Source: Mayfieldus sp963841445
GTDB taxonomy: Bacteria > Actinomycetota > Thermoleophilia > Solirubrobacterales > 70-9
Assembly: GCA_963841445.1 (NCBI GenBank)
Contig: CAWJCP010000002.1
Coordinates: forward strand, 1,622,997-1,686,996
Direction of reading: 5' to 3'
DNA length: 64,000 bases
Part shown: positions 60,833 to 64,000 of the stretch, one piece after another
Numbering within the stretch: position 1 is the stretch's first letter
How the letters are laid out: each line of letters begins with the position of its first letter
Notes under the pieces: generated by a model
Told to the model about the DNA's origin: nothing
Databases searched by the model: none
What the model saw: the letters and a program-made list of their open reading frames with translations, nothing else
Program-made: the position numbers and the translations under genes

Positions 60833-62572
60833 CTAACGCTTCGGCTTGCGCTTGCGCAGTCGCGTGAACTCGCGCCAGCCGCGCGTGTTCGCAACCTGCT
60901 CGGCGGTCAGCCAGGCGCGGCGCGCTGTCGCCAGCCCATATTCCATGTTGCCGAGCGTGCGCACCCTGTGGGCGTCGGTGTTGATGACGATCATCGCCCC
61001 GGCCTCGGCGGCGAGCCGCGCGTGGCGCTCGGAGAGGTCGCGGCGGTTGGGGTTGCCGTTGATCTCCAGCATCGTCCCGGTTCGCGCCGCCGCGTCGGCG
61101 ACCGCCTCTACGTCGACCGGGTAGGGCTCGCGGCGGCCGATCAACCGCCCGGTGAGGTGCCCGATGCAATCGACGAGCGGGTTCTCGACCGCCTCCAGGA
61201 CGCGGGCCGTCATCTCCTCGCCGCCGATCGAGAAGGAGGTGTGGACGCTGGCGACGACCCAGTCCAGCGCCGCGACCAAGTCGTCCGGATAGTCAAGGCC
61301 GCCGTCGAGGCCGATGTTTATCTCCGAGCCGGCGAGCAGATGGAAGCGGGGCAGCTTCTGATCGAGCTCGTGGACCTCCTCGATCCGCTCCCAGAGACGC
61401 TCGGCGCTGACGTCGTCCCCGAAGCCGTGCGAAGCCGAGTGGTCGGTTATCGCCAGGTAGGAGTAGCGCCGTTCGCGCGCGGCGTCGGCCATCTCCTCGA
61501 GCGAGCTCTTGCCATCGGAGAGGGTCGTGTGGCTGTGCAGGTCGCCGCGGATGTCGCACAGCTCGATCAACTTCGGAAGCTTCCCTTCGCGGGCGGCGCG
61601 CAGCTCGCCGTCGCCCTCGCGCAGCTCCGGCTCTATGTATGAGTAGCCGAGCCGCTCGTAGACCTCCTCCTCGCTCGCGCAGCGGTGCACCTTGCCGCTC
61701 TCGGTCTCGGCGATCCCGTGCTCGGAGACCGAGAGCCCGCGCGAGACGGCGTCCTCACGCAGGCGCACGTTGTGCGCGGCCGAGCCGGTGAAGTGCTGGA
61801 GCAGGTTGCCGAAGGCGTCGGGGGCGACAATCCGCAGGTCGACCGGGATCCCGTTGTGGGTCAGCGCCCGCACCCCGTTGGCGCCCGGCGAGCCGGCGCT
61901 CGCGACCAGCGGGTGCGCGGCAAGCTGCTCAGCGAGCGCCTTCGGATCCTCGGCGGTGGCGATCAGGTCGATGTCCTTGCAGGTCTCGGCCCGACGCCGC
62001 GCCGAGCCGGCGATCTCGACCCGGTCGGCGTTCGGGTGCTCGCGCAGCGCCGCCGCGAGCTCCTCGGCGACAGGCAGCACGTCGGAGAGCAGCATCCGCC
62101 CCGCCGCACCCTCGTCGACGTCCTTCATCTTCTCCAGCGAGGCGAGGATGCTCTCCTCGACCTTCGGGCCGAGGCCCTTCAGGTCGCGGATCTTCTGCGC
62201 TTCGGCGGCGCTGCGCAGGTCCTCGAGCGATGCGACATCGAGCTCCTCGAAGAGGCGCCGCGCCGTCTTCGCGCCGAGGCCGGGGACCCTGGTCACGGCG
62301 ATCAGGGTGGGCGGGAACTTCTCGCGCATCCTTATCGCCGACGGCGTATCGCCGGTGTCAGCGAGGGTGAGGATCTTCTGCTCCAGCGTCTTGCCGATCC
62401 CCGGCAGCTCGGTGGCGCGGCCGGCGCGGGCCAGCTCCTCGACCGAAACCGGGCACTCGCGGATCACCCTCGCCGCATCGTGGTAGGCGTTGACCCGGTA
62501 GCGCACCGCGCCATCGAGCTCGTAGAGGGTCCCGAGCTCGTCGAAGGCCGCGGCGATTTCCGCGTTTCGCAT
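60833..62572 (-). CDS. polX: PolX: DNA polymerase X with PHP exonuclease domain
   Basis: 579 residues. HhH motifs at the start (LPGIGKTLEQ, VPGLGAKTARRLF, LKGLGPKVEES), then the polymerase palm with IAGSARRRAETCKDIDLIATA and IPVDLRIVA for the three Asp. The C-terminal PHP domain has DLHSHTTLSDG, YLAITDHSASHG, HLLAGSEINIG, LEINGNPNRRDL and VINTDAHRVRTL. It fills gaps in base-excision and end-joining repair. ATG 62572 with TAAGTT 7 nt upstream: leaderless; TCGACG sits 17 nt before it as a -35. Confidence 0.95.
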   Translation of the reverse strand: MRNAEIAAAFDELGTLYELDGAVRYRVNAYHDAARVIRECPVSVEELARAGRATELPGIGKTLEQKILTLADTGDTPSAIRMREKFPPTLIAVTRVPGLGAKTARRLFEELDVASLEDLRSAAEAQKIRDLKGLGPKVEESILASLEKMKDVDEGAAGRMLLSDVLPVAEELAAALREHPNADRVEIAGSARRRAETCKDIDLIATAEDPKALAEQLAAHPLVASAGSPGANGVRALTHNGIPVDLRIVAPDAFGNLLQHFTGSAAHNVRLREDAVSRGLSVSEHGIAETESGKVHRCASEEEVYERLGYSYIEPELREGDGELRAAREGKLPKLIELCDIRGDLHSHTTLSDGKSSLEEMADAARERRYSYLAITDHSASHGFGDDVSAERLWERIEEVHELDQKLPRFHLLAGSEINIGLDGGLDYPDDLVAALDWVVASVHTSFSIGGEEMTARVLEAVENPLVDCIGHLTGRLIGRREPYPVDVEAVADAAARTGTMLEINGNPNRRDLSERHARLAAEAGAMIVINTDAHRVRTLGNMEYGLATARRAWLTAEQVANTRGWREFTRLRKRKPKR

Positions 62573-62620
62573 CGATGCAAACTTAACCCGGGCGGGGTCG
62601 GGCGTCGATAGCATCGCGAA
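62573..62620. promoter_or_regulatory. 48-nt divergent leaderless promoter pair, polX and mannose synthase
   Basis: Minus: TCGACG-17-TAAGTT, then 7 nt to the polX ATG. Plus: TAGCAT (62609-62614), then 6 nt to the GTG at 62621. Two promoters that begin at the start codons share one short gap. Confidence 0.6.
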
Positions 62621-63385
62621 GTGGCGCCGCAGCGCGAAACAGAGAGCGGCTCGGTCTGGGTCGTCATCCCGACCTTCAACGAGGCCGAGAACCTGGAGGC
62701 GATCGTGGCCGCCGTTCGCGAAAACCTGCCCGCATCGCGACGGATCCTGATCGTCGACGACTCATCCCCGGACGGGACCGGGCAGATCGCCGAGCGCCTC
62801 GCGCCCGAGAGCGACGACCTCGAGGTCCTGCACCGGCCCGAGAAGGAGGGCCTTGGGCCCGCCTACCTGGCCGGCTTTCAGCGCGCCCTGGAGGGCGGCG
62901 CGGGGCGGATCGTGCAGATGGACGCCGACTTCTCCCATGACCCGGCCGACGTTCCGCGGCTGCTGGAGGCGATCGAAGAGGCCGACCTCGTGGTCGGATC
63001 GCGTTACGTCGCCGGCGGCGGGGTCACCGAGTGGGGGGCCCTGCGGCGCTTGATCAGCCGTGGCGGCGGACGCTACGCACAGGCCGTCCTCTGGGTTCGG
63101 ATCCGCGACCTGACCGGCGGGTTCAAGTGCTGGCGCCGGGAAGCTTTGCAGTCGATCGATTTCGGCTCGGTGGACTCGAAGGGCTATGCGTTTCAGATCG
63201 AGATGAGCTACCGCGCGATCCGCAACGGCTTTCGGGTCGTCGAGATGCCGATCGTCTTCCGCGACCGCCGGGTCGGAGACTCGAAGATGAGCCGGGCGAT
63301 CGTCGCCGAGGCGATCTGGCGAGTCCCTATATTGCGGTTCCGCGTCCGCAAGAGCGCGCCGGGCGCCTCGCTATACTTTGTATAG
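62621..63385 (+). CDS. Polyprenol-phosphate mannosyltransferase (Ppm1/DPM-like GT2)
   Basis: 254 residues: VWVVIPTFNEAENLEAIV, the acidic DDSSPDGTGQIA, the DXD site VQMDADFSHDPADVP, VVGSRYVAGGGV, and LTGGFKCWRREAL, all typical of dolichol- or polyprenol-phosphate mannose synthases. It charges polyprenol phosphate with mannose from GDP-mannose for extracytoplasmic glycosyltransferases. GTG start, leaderless. Nearly reaches the thioredoxin promoter. Confidence 0.92.
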   Translation: MAPQRETESGSVWVVIPTFNEAENLEAIVAAVRENLPASRRILIVDDSSPDGTGQIAERLAPESDDLEVLHRPEKEGLGPAYLAGFQRALEGGAGRIVQMDADFSHDPADVPRLLEAIEEADLVVGSRYVAGGGVTEWGALRRLISRGGGRYAQAVLWVRIRDLTGGFKCWRREALQSIDFGSVDSKGYAFQIEMSYRAIRNGFRVVEMPIVFRDRRVGDSKMSRAIVAEAIWRVPILRFRVRKSAPGASLYFV

Positions 63386-63388
63386 TAT
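63371..63388 (+). promoter_or_regulatory. Promoter and inverted repeat of trxA
   Basis: CTATAC-TTT-GTATAG (63371-63376/63380-63385) overlaps TATAGT/TAGTAT, a likely -10, about 37 nt before the GTG. The repeat may be an operator. No clear -35. Confidence 0.5.
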
Positions 63389-63424
63389 TAGGACGGAAAC
63401 CACGATCTGGCGGGAGAGAATCCA

Positions 63425-63751
63425 GTGACAGGCAAGCTCACCGACGTAACCGACGCCAACTTCCAGTCCGAGGTGCTCGAAGCCGAGGGACCGGTTCTGG
63501 TCGACTTCTGGGCCCCCTGGTGCGGACCCTGCCGCGTCGTGCACCCGATCCTCGAGGAGATCGACGCCGAGCGCGAGGACCTCAAGATCGTCAGCCTCAA
63601 CACCGACGAGAACCAGCAGACCAGCGCCCGCTACGAGGTGCTCTCGATTCCGACGATGATCCTGTTCAAGGACGGCGAGATCGCCAAGAAGGTGATCGGA
63701 GCGATGCCCAAGCGACGCCTCGAGGCGGAGCTTGAGCCGGCGCTGGCCTAA
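63425..63751 (+). CDS. trxA: Thioredoxin
   Basis: 108 residues with the redox site FWAPWCGPCRVV, the cis-Pro loop VLSIPTMILFKDG, and the LNTDEN strand. Reduces disulfides, and can supply electrons to the APS reductase. GTG start with GGGAGAGA 6 nt upstream. Confidence 0.96.
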   Translation: MTGKLTDVTDANFQSEVLEAEGPVLVDFWAPWCGPCRVVHPILEEIDAEREDLKIVSLNTDENQQTSARYEVLSIPTMILFKDGEIAKKVIGAMPKRRLEAELEPALA

Positions 63752-63775
63752 CCCCTTCCCTTGCTGGTACCTCCT

Positions 63776-63807
63776 CCGCGCCTCCCATCCGGGAGGCGCG
63801 GGTTTTT
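63776..63807 (+). terminator. Rho-independent terminator of trxA
   Basis: An 11-bp stem (63776-63786 with 63791-63801), loop ATCC, then GTTTTTG: the only classic hairpin-plus-T-run seen in the window. Confidence 0.9.
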
Positions 63808-63820
63808 GTAGGCTCGCGTC

Positions 63821-64000
63821 ATGCCGTTCGTTCACATTCACTGGTTCGAGGGTCGCGACGACGAGCAGAAGGCCGAGGTCGCGCGCCGGGTCACCGAGGC
63901 GATGGTCGAGGCCGGCAAGGCAAAGCGCGAGGACGTCTGGGTGCGCTTTGACGACGGCGCTCCGGCCGATTGGTACTTCGGCGGCGAGCGCAAGCGCTAG
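63821..64000 (+). CDS. 4-oxalocrotonate tautomerase family protein
   Basis: A complete 59-residue protein ending at the last base of the window. It opens MPFVHIHWFEGRDDEQKAEV, giving the catalytic N-terminal Pro after Met removal. DVWVRFDDGAPADWYFGG matches the family's C-terminus. Keto-enol tautomerase, natural substrate unknown. TAGGCT ends 6 nt before the ATG with no Shine-Dalgarno: leaderless. Confidence 0.9.
   Translation: MPFVHIHWFEGRDDEQKAEVARRVTEAMVEAGKAKREDVWVRFDDGAPADWYFGGERKR

Noticed and set aside
1..64000. CRISPR array, tRNA or rRNA genes
   Set aside because: No regularly spaced direct repeats and no recognisable cloverleaf or rRNA core sequences were seen by eye; a covariance search was not possible.

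Overview
The window is about 64 kb of very G+C-rich DNA (roughly 70% by eye) from an actinobacterium. Class Thermoleophilia (Solirubrobacterales-like) is the most likely placement. This is inference from gene content: a stand-alone acyl-CoA carboxylase epsilon subunit, an F420-associated zinc metalloprotease, an AdnB-like helicase-nuclease, a PAC2 proteasome-chaperone protein, and secreted proteins with Lys-rich beta tails or 'SVTxxxL' repeats. I saw no rRNA, tRNA, CRISPR array, IS element or phage module, so this reads as chromosome.

Layout. 1-9.4 kb: a truncated MFS drug exporter with a divergent TetR regulator; a sulfate-assimilation operon (sir-cysH-sat-cysC); a secreted VWA protein; rhodanese; dodecin; carboxylase epsilon; an ornithine-cyclodeaminase homologue. 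9.4-17.7 kb: a 1149-residue class III cyclase/ATPase/TPR protein, a VOC protein, and an acyl-CoA carboxylase beta / acyl-CoA mutase / methyltransferase operon. 17.8-33.8 kb: a surface-glycan locus with four glycosyltransferase genes, a WecB/TagA-type transferase, a large membrane protein, methyltransferases, and the full enzyme set for GDP-D-glycero-alpha-D-manno-heptose (gmhA, gmhB, hddA, hddC), with a transaldolase and an epimerase alongside. 33.8-46.1 kb: secreted Lys-tail proteins including a tandem duplicate pair, a WbaP-type initiating sugar transferase, UDP-xylose synthase, an ECF sigma factor fused to a zinc anti-sigma-like domain, 'SVTxxxL' secreted proteins and a FitAB/VapBC toxin-antitoxin pair. 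46.4-64 kb: an H1-like basic protein, an AAA ATPase, the AdnB-like helicase, YceI, a UBP zinc finger, PAC2, YhaM, ArfB, a two-gene TauE, OtsB, GtrA, PolX, polyprenol-phosphate mannose synthase, thioredoxin and a tautomerase.

The most unusual signal is technical or mutational. Many genes between 17.2 and 31.9 kb, and one at 45 kb, are broken by single-base insertions. In hand tracing nearly all of them (about 40 sites) have one form: TG has become TCG, or equivalently CA has become CGA. Removing that base restores a sensible protein each time, so I annotate these as single frameshifted genes and not as decayed fragments. A second general signal is a set of genes with a TANNNT -10 box 6-8 nt before the start codon and no Shine-Dalgarno, which suggests leaderless transcription. 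Three convergent gene pairs end on one shared CTAG.
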